The notes under the pieces are model-generated. The model ran no database searches, was not told the origin of the DNA, and saw only the letters and a list, made by a program, of their open reading frames with translations. Positions 1 through 11,656 of a stretch of DNA of 64,000 nt are shown here, piece by piece (within the stretch, counting starts at the first letter, position 1; the number at the start of each line of letters is the position of its first letter). The translations under genes were made by a program, and so were the position numbers. This DNA is from Rhabditophanes sp. KR3021 (lineage: Eukaryota > Nematoda > Chromadorea > Rhabditida > Alloionematidae), in contig CAUJLY010000002.1 in NCBI GenBank assembly GCA_963281155.1, positions 2,170,001 through 2,234,000 on the forward strand, written 5' to 3'.

Positions 1-16
1 ATTCTCATATTTGTAG

Positions 17-1851
17 TACTTTCCTGAGGCAGTCAAATTTTGTGCTTCCATATCTACCAACAAAAATAAACGATCTCTGGATAAAGACAAGCAAAAAACT
101 ACCTTTATCGAGCCTATCGTTAAGATTGTTTTTAATGCTATTAATGCTGAATATTCTTGTGATATCCAATATACTGGCTATCATCAGGAGTATAGGTTTA
201 GTCCAGATTTGGGATTTTACACATCCTGTCAACACAGTATCGCCCAATATATTTCATCCCTAGTAGAAGGCAAAAACACCCTCTTCGACGTCAAAAACCC
301 GTCCTGTCCAATTCAAAAGCTACCTCAAACCGTAATTAAGGAAGAAGAATAAAACGTTTATTAAAAAAGGGGAGATATTAAAAGTTACCATAAATATTGG
401 TGGGAACAATGCTTGAGAGCCTTTTTACAATTGTGGCATGCTTCTTCCATCCTCCAACTGCCTCAATGTATTAACCACTAATTCAGCAAACTCTTCATTT
501 CACTTATCTCAGCAATTAACCTGTACCTTAATTTGCATTAGTGCTTTTACTATCCGTAGGTGGTACTTTCTTTGCTTCCTTCATGACGTGATTTTACTTA
601 TTTCAAAGTATTGTCGTTTCCTAATAGTAACCTCGGTAAAACAGTAAGAGCCACTAAACTTTTCTTTTTTCATATCTTTACAATTGTCTTGATCTTTGTC
701 TGTTTCCTCGAGATCTTAAATCAACAATAAGTTGAACCGTTCCTTAAGCTTCTCATCAGATATAATACGGAAATCAGCATCATCCTAGTACTCTCGAATT
801 GACCCAAAATGACGGATCATAATCAGTCGAAACAAAGGCTGAAGTTTTTCCAGGATTATTATCAAAAAGAAAAGAAGGAAGATTACAGCCTGGTTGTATT
901 TGTTACTGGAAATCCATCCTCTAAAATATTTTCAAAGAAGTGATTATGATATTTGTTAGTATTGTCATCAAGATAACTTTCAATTATATCAAGCTCGTTC
1001 TCATCCAAGATACCTTTTAAATTTCCTACTACTGAGATATACTCTTCTTGTAGAGTCAGTTTAGTAGCTGCCACAGTTGAGACTCTTCACATGGCTGTAG
1101 TCAGTATTTCCAAGTCTACAAGTTTGTCTAAACGCTGACAACTTACCTTCAGCTACAATTTCTAGCTTATTGCGGCACTTATCTTAGAGATGGACTTCTT
1201 TTTGGGGCTACATAGCCATTGGCATTACCATTTCGGCGTCTCATCTTTTGCTTCTCAAATTGAGGGAGAATAACTGTGTAATGACGAAGCTTAAAAACAT
1301 TTGGTTCAAATTTATATTCTAATATAATATTATCAAAGATTGAAAAGTCACGAGAGCCACAAATACTTTACAAAATACACTACATAAATATATTTAAAAT
1401 CAAAAATGAGTAAATTTAATTAGTTTCATTCCAGGCCCAACAATACCAGGCTTGTGATTTATTACAACACACATGGTACCAAGTTTCATTTCATTCCCAA
1501 ATTAGATTCGAAACATTTAAAAACAGACTGTACCACAAACATTCATCAAACTACACAACCTCATACATTTTTAAACCGGACCTTATGGTGACGAAAAGTG
1601 GGAATGAAAGTGAATGGCTGAGGAGTTTAATAAATTTCAACGTACACCAAACCAACTGCACCACCGTCAAGTTTCTCCTCCAACTAGACAAAGATTGGCC
1701 TATCCCAATTGTAGCCATTTTCGACTACAAAATCAGAGATGCCAATTCTCTCAAATACATTAGGCGTATTGACAATGGCACATTAATTCATTGGTATAAT
1801 GGAGAATTTGAGATGATCAGAGATTTGAGGAGTCACGAATTGTGTGTGCAG
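17..1851 (+). CDS. unrecognised gene, two putative internal exons
   Basis: Two open stretches on the + strand look like exons of one gene. The first follows an acceptor (TTTGTAG) and is open from 17 to 331, where an ACC|GTAATT donor can be drawn; without that splice it would run to a TAA at 350-352. The second follows TTCATTCCAG and is open from 1435 to a CAG|GTAAAT donor at 1851/1852 (unspliced stop at 1986). Both are phase 0, so they can be joined. The products are about 105 and 139 residues with no motif I recognise; the second is rich in aromatic and charged residues (for example HWYNGEFEMIRDL). No start codon, signal peptide or further exon was identified. The interval between them holds decayed minus-strand coding sequence resembling the intron-nested family. 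Function is unknown and the exon model is tentative. Confidence 0.35.
430..1300 (-). pseudogene. decayed minus-strand coding region, possible copy of the intron-nested family
   Basis: Minus-strand reading frames in this interval are protein-like but broken by stops and frameshifts. Seen pieces include an open stretch at 1074-883 (contains VVGNLKGILDENELD), a stretch near 780-590 (contains DADFRIISDEKLKERF), and a C-terminal piece near 500-430 (contains NEEFAELVVNTLRQLE). The last resembles the family signature (SFEEVxxMNP) in position and spacing, and TIRKRQYFEISKI resembles the preceding [11 protein letters not shown] segment of the 30.7 kb copy. If the flanking + strand exons belong to one gene, this would be another antisense intronic copy. 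The match is weaker than for the other copies. Confidence 0.35.
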
Positions 1852-1986
1852 GTAAATTATCGAGATATATTTATTAGGGTCGTTAAAAAGAGATCCATCT
1901 CCCTCCTTACCATTGACAAAATAATGCCAATTAAAAGGAAAACTTTTTTGATTTATTATAATGGGCACACTATTTTTATAGGTTAG

Positions 1987-4397
1987 TTGGAAAAACTCTC
2001 ATAAAAAACATTTATTATGTCACACCTTCGCTGATTATGGGGAATGTGCTAGAGAAAATGGAGGAACATCGATCACCGCAAATCATTTCATTTTGGTGTT
2101 AATTTGTTCTATATATTTTTATACTTAATTCATACAACTTAACACAATAGTCGGAAATAAGACATTTTCAATTTTAAACATGCCAATTTCCTTTCTGTTA
2201 ATTTGCTTCAATTTACTTTTTTGCTAAATATGCATCTATTCTTGTTGCACTCATTTGTTGTACTCATTTTTGATACTCGTTTATTGTATCTAATTTATTG
2301 TACCTTAATTTAAAGGACACATTTTTGTCACTCAAAACAACAATGTGAGAGGTTTTTGTCAAGCACCTGGTGCAATAAAGATACATAAATTAGGATTAAA
2401 ACATCTGTTTCTACTAACAAGGTAAAGACACTTCCTAATGCTTTTTCAATTATTTTACTTAACCACAAAAGCAAATAAATTCTTTACATTAATTATATTC
2501 TAATGTTGTTTCCATTACTATCATCATTCAAAGACATTCACATTTATTCCTCACTATTTGATTGCTAATTACATTAGATGGCGATTCAATAAGCTTAAAT
2601 TTATGACTAAACAAAAAAATGTCGTTTGTGTTTAAAAAATTATGTTAACAAAGAGGGTGAAATAAATTGTACTGAACTATATACAAACATACAGATTTCT
2701 ATATGCATGATTTGTATTCATTGGATGATTTATATTATTCAACACGGTAATAAATTCCCACCATTGTGCATAATTCTTTTTTGAGCAGACTACTCTCACC
2801 AACACCTTTTATTGTATTAAAATTTGCTTCGGATTATCTGTTTATTCGTAACATTTTGAATTAATTTTGATTCAATTTATGCCTTTATAGATCATTCTAA
2901 AGAGAGTAATGCTTACCATGCTCTATGCCCTTTTGAAATGCAATTTCCTGCGTTGCTTTGATTTTGAAGCTTGATAATGAGTCTTTTTGATGTCATGTCT
3001 AAGGTTACGCAATCTATTAGATTCTTTTATTAACAGGTTCTTACTATAAACTTTGTTATATGGCATGCTTTGACAAAACTTTCTTCTTTATTAACATCAA
3101 AGTAGATGATGCCGACATTTTTTTAACACAAAGAAAAAATTGAACAAGGTATCTTTAATCTCTTAATTGCTTAATACTATTGGTGATATTGTTTTTTGTT
3201 AGTAATTAAACCGATTAATTAAGCGGAGACTTTCTATATTTAAACTAACAAAAAGTGTAATCTAACACTAAAATCTGTGATTTATAACACTTTTTCCTAT
3301 AAAAATACACCATGTTTAGCCAAATGATATACCTTACTACCAATTAAATGATGCTCATAAAAAAGTGATCGTGTATCTGCACACAAAAATACCATTAACT
3401 TTTATATCTTTTTATAGTCCATTAAACTTCTCCTAATAATAACTTTAGTTATCCATAAAGTAATATCAATTGTAGTTATCCATAAACTAATTATTATTTT
3501 AGTTATACATAAACTAATAATAATTTTAATAACAATCTTACTTATCCATAAACTAATTATTATTTTAAGTCAGACACACACTAAAATTTAATAATAATTA
3601 CCATATGATGGTTGCGGTGGTCTTTTAAACTATTTATCTATATCAAAATTAATATTTTTATTATTGCCTTGCCTCTAATCAGTTAATGCTGTTCGGTACA
3701 TTCCTTTGATCTTTTTCACACTTTTGAAAAAGACGAACAAAGTCATTTTTTGAGAATTTTCTTCTTTGACGTTAGCTTTTAATTTATTGGGTATTGTTGA
3801 GGATGTAATACCATTAACAATGACTAAGGTTCAATTAATTTTAAATAAATTCCAACAAAAGTTGAATTAATTTTAAATAAAGTTAAAGTAATTTTCATGG
3901 CCCATATTTCAAATTTAAGTTGGGTCAAGTTTATTTATTAGTCCGTTAATAAATTATTCCTCGCCGTTAGGAGAATCAGTTTATTTTTGACAACAACGGT
4001 CATCACCACCGACAACACACCATACCGCCTAAATTATTTTGTCTTGTACTTCTTCAGCAATATATATCGTTTTGGCGATGGTTAAGTCTTGGTGACTTTA
4101 CCTAGGGTACGCCTTTTTTTATCTTCAATTTGTTAACCCCTTCTTTAATCGTCATTTTGAAGACACACGAAAAAAGCCATAAATATAATGGGCCTTTTCT
4201 TAGTTTGCTTTAAAGATATGACCCAATCAAAATGGTATCCATTTAATCTTTTTCTTTGTTATTCCCAGCCAATGTATAAATATAAGTATACATACCACAT
4301 CTCCCGGACATCAATTTATCTATTTAATTTATAATCAACATATAATTAACATGTTTTTTAGCAAAAATCAAACACATCAACAATACGACACTTTAAA
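1987..4397. other. AT-rich non-coding stretch with short tandem repeats
   Basis: No convincing coding sequence on either strand. Short degenerate tandem repeats occur at about 2240-2320 (TTGTACTCAT-like units), 3440-3565, and a duplicated TTGAATTAATTTTAAATAAA block at about 3830-3885. The right end is the presumed promoter of the Frizzled gene. Confidence 0.5.
3440..3565. repeat. degenerate tandem repeat, about 30-bp unit
   Basis: The unit is close to AGTTATCCATAAACTAATTA followed by TTATTTT, repeated about four times with point changes and small indels. It lies in the non-coding gap upstream of Frizzled. Confidence 0.6.
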
Positions 4398-7300
4398 ATG
4401 AAGGGAACGTTTATATTTCCCCTACTAATACTGACAATATTCACTACCACCATAAAATGCTCTATTTTCGATCAAGTAAGTTGATATAAAATTTAAACAT
4501 CCTCTCCTTGACAAAGGCAAATAAAATTATTTTATGGTACCAATAAAAAAAGTAATTTGATTAAGTCTTCTCGGTGTGGCGCGTCACCTGGCGTCATTTA
4601 TACTTTAACGCATCTTATTTAACAATTTAACTTACCACTAATTTTAGAATTCGGAAAAGAAATGCATACCCATTGATATTGGCATTTGCAAAGATATACC
4701 CTACAATTATACCTTTCCTAATCCCAATTTTTCATATGACACTTCCATTCTTCACACAGATCATTTTAAACCACTGATTAGGACTAATTGTAATCCACAT
4801 ATCAAATTTTTTGTTTGTTCCGTCTTTGCACCTATGTGTCCTGTGGGCCTTCCACAAGCCGTTACTTCATGCAAATCAGTTTGTGAGGAAATTAAACGCG
4901 ACTGTATTAAAATATTTACTGATTTTGACATGCAATGGCCAGAAGTTTTAGATTGTTCCAAGTTTCCGGAAGAACCGGATCTCTGTATGAAGCCTAATCC
5001 TATTGAAATGTCCTACCAACGAACATCCGACTACCTAGCTAATACGGATACTATTTTCACTAAACATGTCCCTACATGTCCTAAAGACTTGATTAATCTA
5101 GATGGAGGTAATGCTAATGGTTCATGTGCTGGCAAATGCCACCAAGATTTATTATTCAATGTCAAAAACAAAATTGATGTGCAATATTGGTTGTTTGTGT
5201 TTGGAGCTATTAATGTGGCAGTTACCTTTTTTACTGTCTTGACGTTTTTAATTGATAAGAAAAGATTTAGATTTCCTGAACGGTAAGTCATGCTTTATAA
5301 TTTTCTGCCAAACTTTATTTATATTTTTTGTCATTTGGGCAAACACAAAAAGTCGTAAAAAGTTGATGGGACGTATGTTTTGTCCTTTTTTGTGAGTAAG
5401 ATACATTTTATGATTCTGTTTATGATGTCCATTACTGAGATTATAACAATTTTATAGCTTTTTATATGTCTTGGACCGAGAAGGGTAAGATATTCTAAAG
5501 ATTGTCCAAAGATACTTTAAAGATACTTTTTAAGTGTTGTCATCATCATAAAAAGATACAAATACACAAACAAATATATCCATCTCATAACAAAACGAAT
5601 TTATCCATCTCATAACAAACGAATTTTGCAACCCTTTTGTCTCTTTCAACAAAGGTTTAGGGGGTGTCGGCATCTTTTTATTTAAGGATATCATCTCTTG
5701 CCAATGATAAATTGTTATGGTTAGGGGTGTTTGAAGTGCTTCAATATAAAGAAACATAAATTATGATTATGGGGCTGCTAGTTTAATGAAATGGGCGATA
5801 AATTAAACTATCCAGATTAAAAACTGATGATATAGATGATAATTTTGAAAATGTCTCATAAATTATTTATTTTACATTTTTTATTGTTTAGGTCAATATT
5901 TTACATCGCAGCATGTTATATGTTTTATTCTGTACCGTATCTATATCAACTCCTGTATACGTATGATGATGTTGCCTGTGGATCAACTACTACTGGAGCA
6001 AGGTACTTGATAGAATCCGGAGTTGAGAATAAACTTTGTGTCGGAACTTTCCTGCTTACTTATTACTTCTCAACAGCTGGAGCATTATGGTGGTTGGCTC
6101 TGAGTATTACATGGTAAGTGAATTTCCAAACGACCCCCAAAAGAGATCCAATAAATTAGAGGAACATATTTAAGTGAATGCATCGTCTCTTTTTAGCGAA
6201 AATATATATTGCATTTATAAAACATTTAAATACATGTTTTAGTGTATCTCATTGACATCTGTTGACTTGACAATAAAAAAAGTATTAGGGCAAATGGTCT
6301 TTTAGGCAAGACATGCCATTAAGACAATATAAACAGTATAAACAAAAAGTTGAGTCTTTTATTAGGCTATATAGGACCTTTTCTTTATAAATAATTACGA
6401 ATATATGAGAATATATTGAGAACATATAGTCTTCTCAGTGCTTTTATTGTTTCGTGTAATTTATATGGGGAAAGTTTATTTAATTTTCTTTTCTATTTTA
6501 GGTACTTGTCAACTGGGAGAAAATGGGTTCCCGAAGGTATTGGTTTATTAAAATATCACAAAAATGCTTTGTTAAAATATCACAAAATATCATTTATTAA
6601 AATTGCAAATGCGCAATATCATAAGTATCAACGAACTCGCCAATGATGAGGGCGGCTACCTTCCTGTTAAGACCCGAGTTCATTTTGAGAACCTCTTCAA
6701 AAGAAGCATAGCCAGAATCCGAGTTCTTGATTTGATGTCTGAATGCCCTGATCAGGATAGCTTCGATGTTGTTAATGACTTCCTCCGATTGGTATTTCAT
6801 TCTTAAGACTGGGATTTCTTTTTTAAACCTAATATTGCTTACATCCTCCTCAAACTTCTAAATCTGTCACTAGCATTGGAGATAGATTCAGGCGCTTCAA
6901 GCTTTTCACTTCATCTTTTAAATGAAGAGTCCTTTCATAATTCTGGTAAAACTTATCAATAGGTGTCTGCTTATCGAAGCACCAGTTCAACTCTTTGTCA
7001 ACTAAATTACAACCCTGTTTTCGGCTTGTCGAACCATAGTGGTTAATAACTCCAATCTAAGGCGTTGTTGTAGCACTAAAATTTAAATAGTAAAGGTACA
7101 ACGTTTTAGATTGTTAGAGTGTTTGACTAAACTGATAATTAAAAATTAAAAACATAGACACAATCTCTTTCATGAAAATATTTAATGTATTATCGGATTT
7201 TAGGAATTGAATCTTGTTCGAATTATTTGCATTTATTTGCATGGGGATCGTCTGCTATTTTAACGTTGGCTGTATTGGTTGGCAATAAGGTAAGTGACAA

Positions 7301-8318
7301 ATTGTGGCAACAGCTTTAATTAATCACAGCAAGGCATTTTAACACAATTGGTTTCAATTAATCGTTTGGTAATTGGGGTTGGCTTTCTTTTTGAAAGAAT
7401 GTTTAGATAATTGGTTGGTTATTAGGGAAGGAATTATGTTTGAATGATTAAAGGGATCGTTGCGCCTAACAGCTGTGGTTATATTAATAAAGTTGAGTGT
7501 AAATATGCGAAAGTTTTTTGATGTTATGCAATGATTACAGTAGGAAATTTATAAATGCATAAACACGCAAACACATAAAATCTATTAAGTTTTATTAAGT
7601 TTTTTAAACCCATCAATTTTAGGTTGATGCATTCGAATTAACTGGAATCTGCTCAGTAGGCAATAGTGACCCATTTGCGTTGATTGGATTTATAATCGTT
7701 CCAAAGATTGTAGTACTAGCAGGATCCATTTTTATTATCCTTGGCTTCAGTAGTATGCTGGGAGAAAGAGACTTATTTAAACAAAGAGGTACCGACACAT
7801 CAAAGCTAGACAAATTGCTAATGAAAATGGGAATTTATTCGTTGATGTTTATTGGGCCAATGACTGTGGCATTAGCCTGTGATGTATACCATTATTATGT
7901 CCTTCAAGAATGGTTCCCTTCTACGTTTGGCTGCAAGCAATATGGCGGTGCTGAGCGAGGAGGCTGCCGTAGACCACAAAAACCACAATATGAAGTTTAT
8001 TTGTTAGGCCAATGTATGCAGTTAATCATCGGCATCTCCACAAGTATCTGGATATTTTCGTCTAAAACTTGTTCTAGTTGGAAGCATTTGATATGCCGTT
8101 CAAAGAAAAAAGATTGCCTCATCGAAAAGAGTGGATCAAAGAAAATAATTATGCATAATGGTAATAATCAAGTTTTCCATCCTCTTCTTCCAAATAGCAA
8201 TCCACCATCCATCCCGCAAAATGGAGCTACCACGACGAATTCAGTTCATTACATTCCTTGTACAATAAATAGCCAAGGGTCCAAAAATGGTGCATGGGGA
8301 ACTGGAAAAATGGTTTGA
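4398..8318 (+). CDS. FZD: Frizzled family Wnt receptor
   Basis: A seven-pass plasma-membrane receptor that binds Wnt through an extracellular cysteine-rich domain and recruits Dishevelled. Exons: 4398-4475, 4648-5282, 5892-6113, 6502-6536 (only 35 nt), 7204-7289, 7623-8318; all joins are GT-AG and in frame, giving about 583 residues. Residues 1-20 form a signal peptide. The CRD spans about C32-C139 with all ten cysteines, including FVCSVFAPMC. TM1 is at about 206-228, and the family sequence around RFRFPER is present. KTCSSW near residue 500 matches the KTxxxW Dishevelled-binding motif just after TM7. The C-terminus (GKMV) lacks a typical PDZ ligand. Intron 4 (6537-7203) contains an antisense copy of the dispersed family. 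Family assignment is secure; the subtype is not. Confidence 0.95.
5565..5632. repeat. short tandem duplication in Frizzled intron 2
   Basis: A roughly 26-bp unit around ATCCATCTCATAACAAA(A)CG is present two to three times in tandem. It creates an apparent minus-strand ORF that I do not consider a gene. Confidence 0.6.
6597..7085 (-). mobile_element. decayed copy of the intron-nested family (Frizzled intron 4, antisense)
   Basis: The minus strand encodes a broken protein related to the copies at 10.6-11.4 and 26.4-26.8 kb. Reading from 7085 down: GVINHYGS, then KELNWCFDKQTPIDKFY and NYERTLHLKDE (near-identical to the 11.0 kb copy), then a frameshift into the C-terminal module NNIEAILIRAFRHQIKN, ASFEEVLKMN and VAALIIGEFVD, which ends at 6597. 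Only the last 67 codons are open. The host intron is 6537-7203, so the copy occupies most of it and reads opposite to the receptor. The 3' flank (AAAATTGCAAATGCG) resembles the corresponding flank of the PDP-intron copy. Confidence 0.75.
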
Positions 8319-9362
8319 TTCTTATTTAGTAATGAATGTTTCGATCTAATGGCACGGGTAAATAATATTTTTTGTAATGAATAATAATTGTTTGTTAATT
8401 TATTGAGCAATTTTGAGTAAAAAATATTTTCTTTATAATAATACAATATACTGATACTAAATTTATTGTGTAATTTTATTCCAATCAAAAAATGCACTGT
8501 GAAACATTTCATCCACAAAGGATGTTAAAGTTTTTGCATATCTTTTTATTAACAAACAATACACAGTTTTTGGCACATATGAACATCTATCTTTTTTATA
8601 GATTTGTAAATGTAAATTATATATTTTTATCATGTAATCACGGGGTAACAAAATCCTCTGGTCTAATTGTTTTGCTCAAGCAGTCTTCTTTTCACCAAAC
8701 ATGTAATCATCTTCCGTATCATTTATGGTTTTATAGTCTGCAATCCTCTTCTGATATTGAGCAGGATGTTGTCGATTTTTGTTTGGCTCACTTTCAAGCT
8801 TGCATAAGTAACAAAAAAATTCGAACATTGGTCTTTTAACCAAAAATTGTAGATTCACATAAAGTCAGTAGTAAAATAAATATGAACTTTTACTTTAGCA
8901 ATCTCTCCACCAGTCATCATATCAAATCCATTTTCGTTGATTTTATCAATTTCTAGAAGTATTTTGTTCAAGAAAAATTGCATTAGAAATCGTGTATCTT
9001 TGCCAAACCAGAAAGCTATGATTGATAGAGCCAAGAACGGATGATTTGTATTTATTAAGCGAGGCTGGATATTAAACTTGGTAGATTCTTGGGCGGAATC
9101 ATCAGCAATACAATAGTTAGTGTAATATGTACCACCAATTTATTGTACTAGATGAAGCCAATTTCAAGACCAATATTTGTATAATCTTCTCAAATAATGA
9201 ACTCAATAATATTTATAATTGTAGTGATCATTTTACAGTGTCAACCAATTAGTCCAAAAAGTTTTATTAAGCATGGCAATATATTATAACACTATATAAA
9301 TTATGTATAATTTGTTTCTATTAATAAAGTACCCTTAAAAGGCAACAACAAAACAACGCCAA
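8319..9362. other. tail-to-tail gap between Frizzled and PDP
   Basis: The 3' ends of two convergent genes face each other here. About half of it (8676-9130) is decayed minus-strand coding sequence listed separately; the rest is AT-rich 3' flanking DNA. Confidence 0.5.
8676..9130 (-). pseudogene. decayed coding fragment, possibly transposase-derived
   Basis: From 9130 down, one frame is open for about 85 codons and ends at a stop at 8855-8857. It contains FNIQPRLINTNHPFLALS, IIAFWFGKDTRFLMQFFLN and GGEIAKVKVHIYFTTDFM. A second frame then continues (8858-8676) with FEFFCYLCKLESEPNKN and a basic tail. A hydrophobic/aspartate segment followed by FFCxxC and a charged stretch recalls DDE-type transposases of invertebrate elements, but this is a memory-level resemblance and no catalytic triad could be placed. 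It is not related to the intron-nested family by eye. No start codon or upstream exon was found. Confidence 0.4.
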
Positions 9363-11656
9363 TTATTGGCTGTCTGTGCTTATGGCATCGGTATCAGTTT
9401 CGTCAGTCAAAAATTGCTGATTAAAATGAATTACGATGACCGTCATGTCATCTCTATAGTTTCTGGCAATTCCTTGAGGATGATTCAATTGGTCTTTCAA
9501 ATTGGCATATTGTTCATCTAAAGACTTTGTTACTCCTCCAAGAGCATGGCGAACAATATGTGTTGCTGAATTATCATCTATTGGTTTTTTGTTGGAACCA
9601 AAGCGTCTGGAACTTAATTCTTCTATTACTTTATCAAGAGTAATTCCATTCGTGGGTTTGTAAGCTGTTAAAGTTTCTCGACCTCTGCAGTGATCATTTA
9701 CAATTCTAACAACTGTATCTGGATCTAGAAAATCAAATATGCCATCTGAGCAAACAATCAGAAATTTGTCATTAGGTGTCAGTTGATGATAGAACACGTC
9801 CGGTAAAGCAGTCAAGTATGGAGGAGTAGTTAAATTCTGCGGGACGTTATATCCTAAAGGAGCTAAAATAATCTTCTGCAAATCTCGAGACCATTTAAAT
9901 TGAACATCTCCGAAGGCTCGTAGTGGAATTAATTCTCCTAACAATCTCCCGTCTAAACGAAATTCAATGTTAAATTAAAGATCTAAATGTGAACTCACTT
10001 TTCAAGATGGTTCCTCTCTCATTTTGCGGATGAGCTTGCCTCACCCTTTTCACTTCATCTGCATTTTCAGGATTGTGAAACCTCGTAATCTGTCTCGACA
10101 CAATCGTTCCATTATTTAACACCCCCATAACAGCGGCCGAATCTCCTATATTTGCTACATGCAAATTGGAACTTCTAATATGTGCCACAGTTGCACAAGA
10201 TCCACTCGCTGCAATTGCCGCACTCTGTCTACAAAAATGGCCCTTAATATCGGGAAGGGCTCCATTTCCAATATCATCATCTAAGGCAACAAAGGCCGCT
10301 TGAATAGCCTTCCTTACAGTAAAAGAACTGCTAGATTTTTGAAAATTCTGATAAAAAGCTCGCACATTCTTTTCATGTTTCAATTCAAACAGTTGAGGTA
10401 ACTTATGCACAATACTAGACGAAATCCACTTTAGTCTTTCCATAATTGGTATATCCTCCTTCACGACATGTTTCTTAAGGACTGCCGCGCAAATATAATC
10501 AAACAATCTAATAGAAACATTCCTACTGCACGTATATCCTCCAAAGGTTAATTAATATTTTTGAATTTTAATCTTTATTAGTTCAAGATGTTTATCCCCA
10601 TATTACGATGACACCTCGTACATTTAATATTAGCTGAAAGCTACTTGTATTTTGGCGATATTATCATCAAATAAAGCCTTATTAATATTGTTTCTGTATT
10701 TTAGTGAAAAAACATTGCACCATACTTGGCGTTATTAGCTATTATGGCTCGACAATTAGGAAGAAAGAGTGAGGTGCGTGATTTGATTGATGAATTTACA
10801 AGACATGCCAGTTTGGAGGAAAAGCCACCGAATAAAACATCCAGGAATGAAGAGAGTTTGTCTTTTGGCGAAAGTGTACCTTTTATAGGGAATGTTCAGT
10901 TTAAAAGCCAATTCTATTATGATAAATCTGTTTTAGATAAACATGAAAGTATGGAAGACAGAACGGAGATTTGCAGTTTCGTAGATAGAGGGCTGAACTG
11001 GTACTCCGATAAGCAGACGCCTATTGATAAGTGTTACAAGAATTATGAAAGAACTACCTATTTAAGAAATGAAGGCTCTGCTTTATGAAAAGTTGCAAAT
11101 ACCTGAATCTATCGCCAAGGCTAGTGACAGATTTAGAAGTTTGAGGAGGATGTAAACAATATTAGGTTTAAAAAAGAAATCCCAGTCTTAAGAATGAAAT
11201 ACCAATGGGAGGAAGTCATTAACAACATCGAAGCTATCCTGATTAGAGCCCTTAGACCTCAAATCACAAACGCAGATTCTGGCTGATCTTCTTTTGAAGA
11301 GGTTCTCAAAATGAACTCGGGTCTTAACAGAAAGGTAGCCGACCTGATCGTCGACGAGTTTACCTATGCTCCTAATTGTTCGTATTTAAAATTTTAGTAA
11401 AGATTATTTTTAATAATTTACCTCCATGTCCATCAAAGATTCCAAAAAGCGAAGCATCCGAACTCAAACACCGCGCAATGGAAAAATTATCCTCCACAGG
11501 AGCATTTGCAGCTAATTGACACACATCTACCCGTGCCACAGCTCCCTCATTAATGGTATAACTTCTTTCAAAAGCACGTATCTTGGCATCAATAGTAGCT
11601 CGAGTTGTAGCTCCACGTTTTGGTCTTATTGATAAAGTACTTCGGCAAAAAGACAT
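9363..11656 (-). CDS. PDP1: pyruvate dehydrogenase phosphatase, PP2C type
   Basis: Mg/Mn-dependent PPM phosphatase that reactivates mitochondrial pyruvate dehydrogenase by dephosphorylating E1-alpha. Exons on the minus strand: 11656-11422, 10538-9999, 9952-9363, giving about 454 residues; vertebrate PDP is about 530. The N-terminus is basic and Ser/Thr-rich, as for mitochondrial import. PP2C metal motifs are present: VEDN (about 55), IFDGHGG (73-79), VANIGDS, CSDGIFDFL and YRDDMTVIV near the end. RLLGELIPLRAFGDVQFKWS and TPPYLTALPDV are characteristic of PDP rather than other PPMs. Intron 2 is only 46 nt (9953-9998); intron 1 (10539-11421) is almost filled by an antisense family copy. The start at 11656 is the first ATG of the frame. 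Confidence 0.92.
10600..11380 (+). mobile_element. decayed copy of the intron-nested family (PDP intron 1, antisense)
   Basis: One of the longest copies, on the + strand inside a minus-strand gene. In order: LILAESYLYFGDIIIK (matches MLAERYFGDIMIKYSF at 26.8 kb), GVISYYGSTIRKK, then in another frame the open stretch 10726-11088 with SFGESVPFIGNVQFK (compare PFGESKPFVENGMFK at 46.8 kb) and DKQTPIDKCYKNYERT, then after frameshifts NNIEAILIRALRPQITN, a stop, SSFEEVLKMN and VADLIVDEF near 11360. At least three frame breaks make it a pseudogene copy. It lies 40-60 nt from both ends of the host intron. Confidence 0.8.

Noticed and set aside
5530..5757. 75-codon minus ORF in Frizzled intron 2
   Set aside because: Its C-terminal half is produced by the short tandem duplication, and no family feature or splice context was found.
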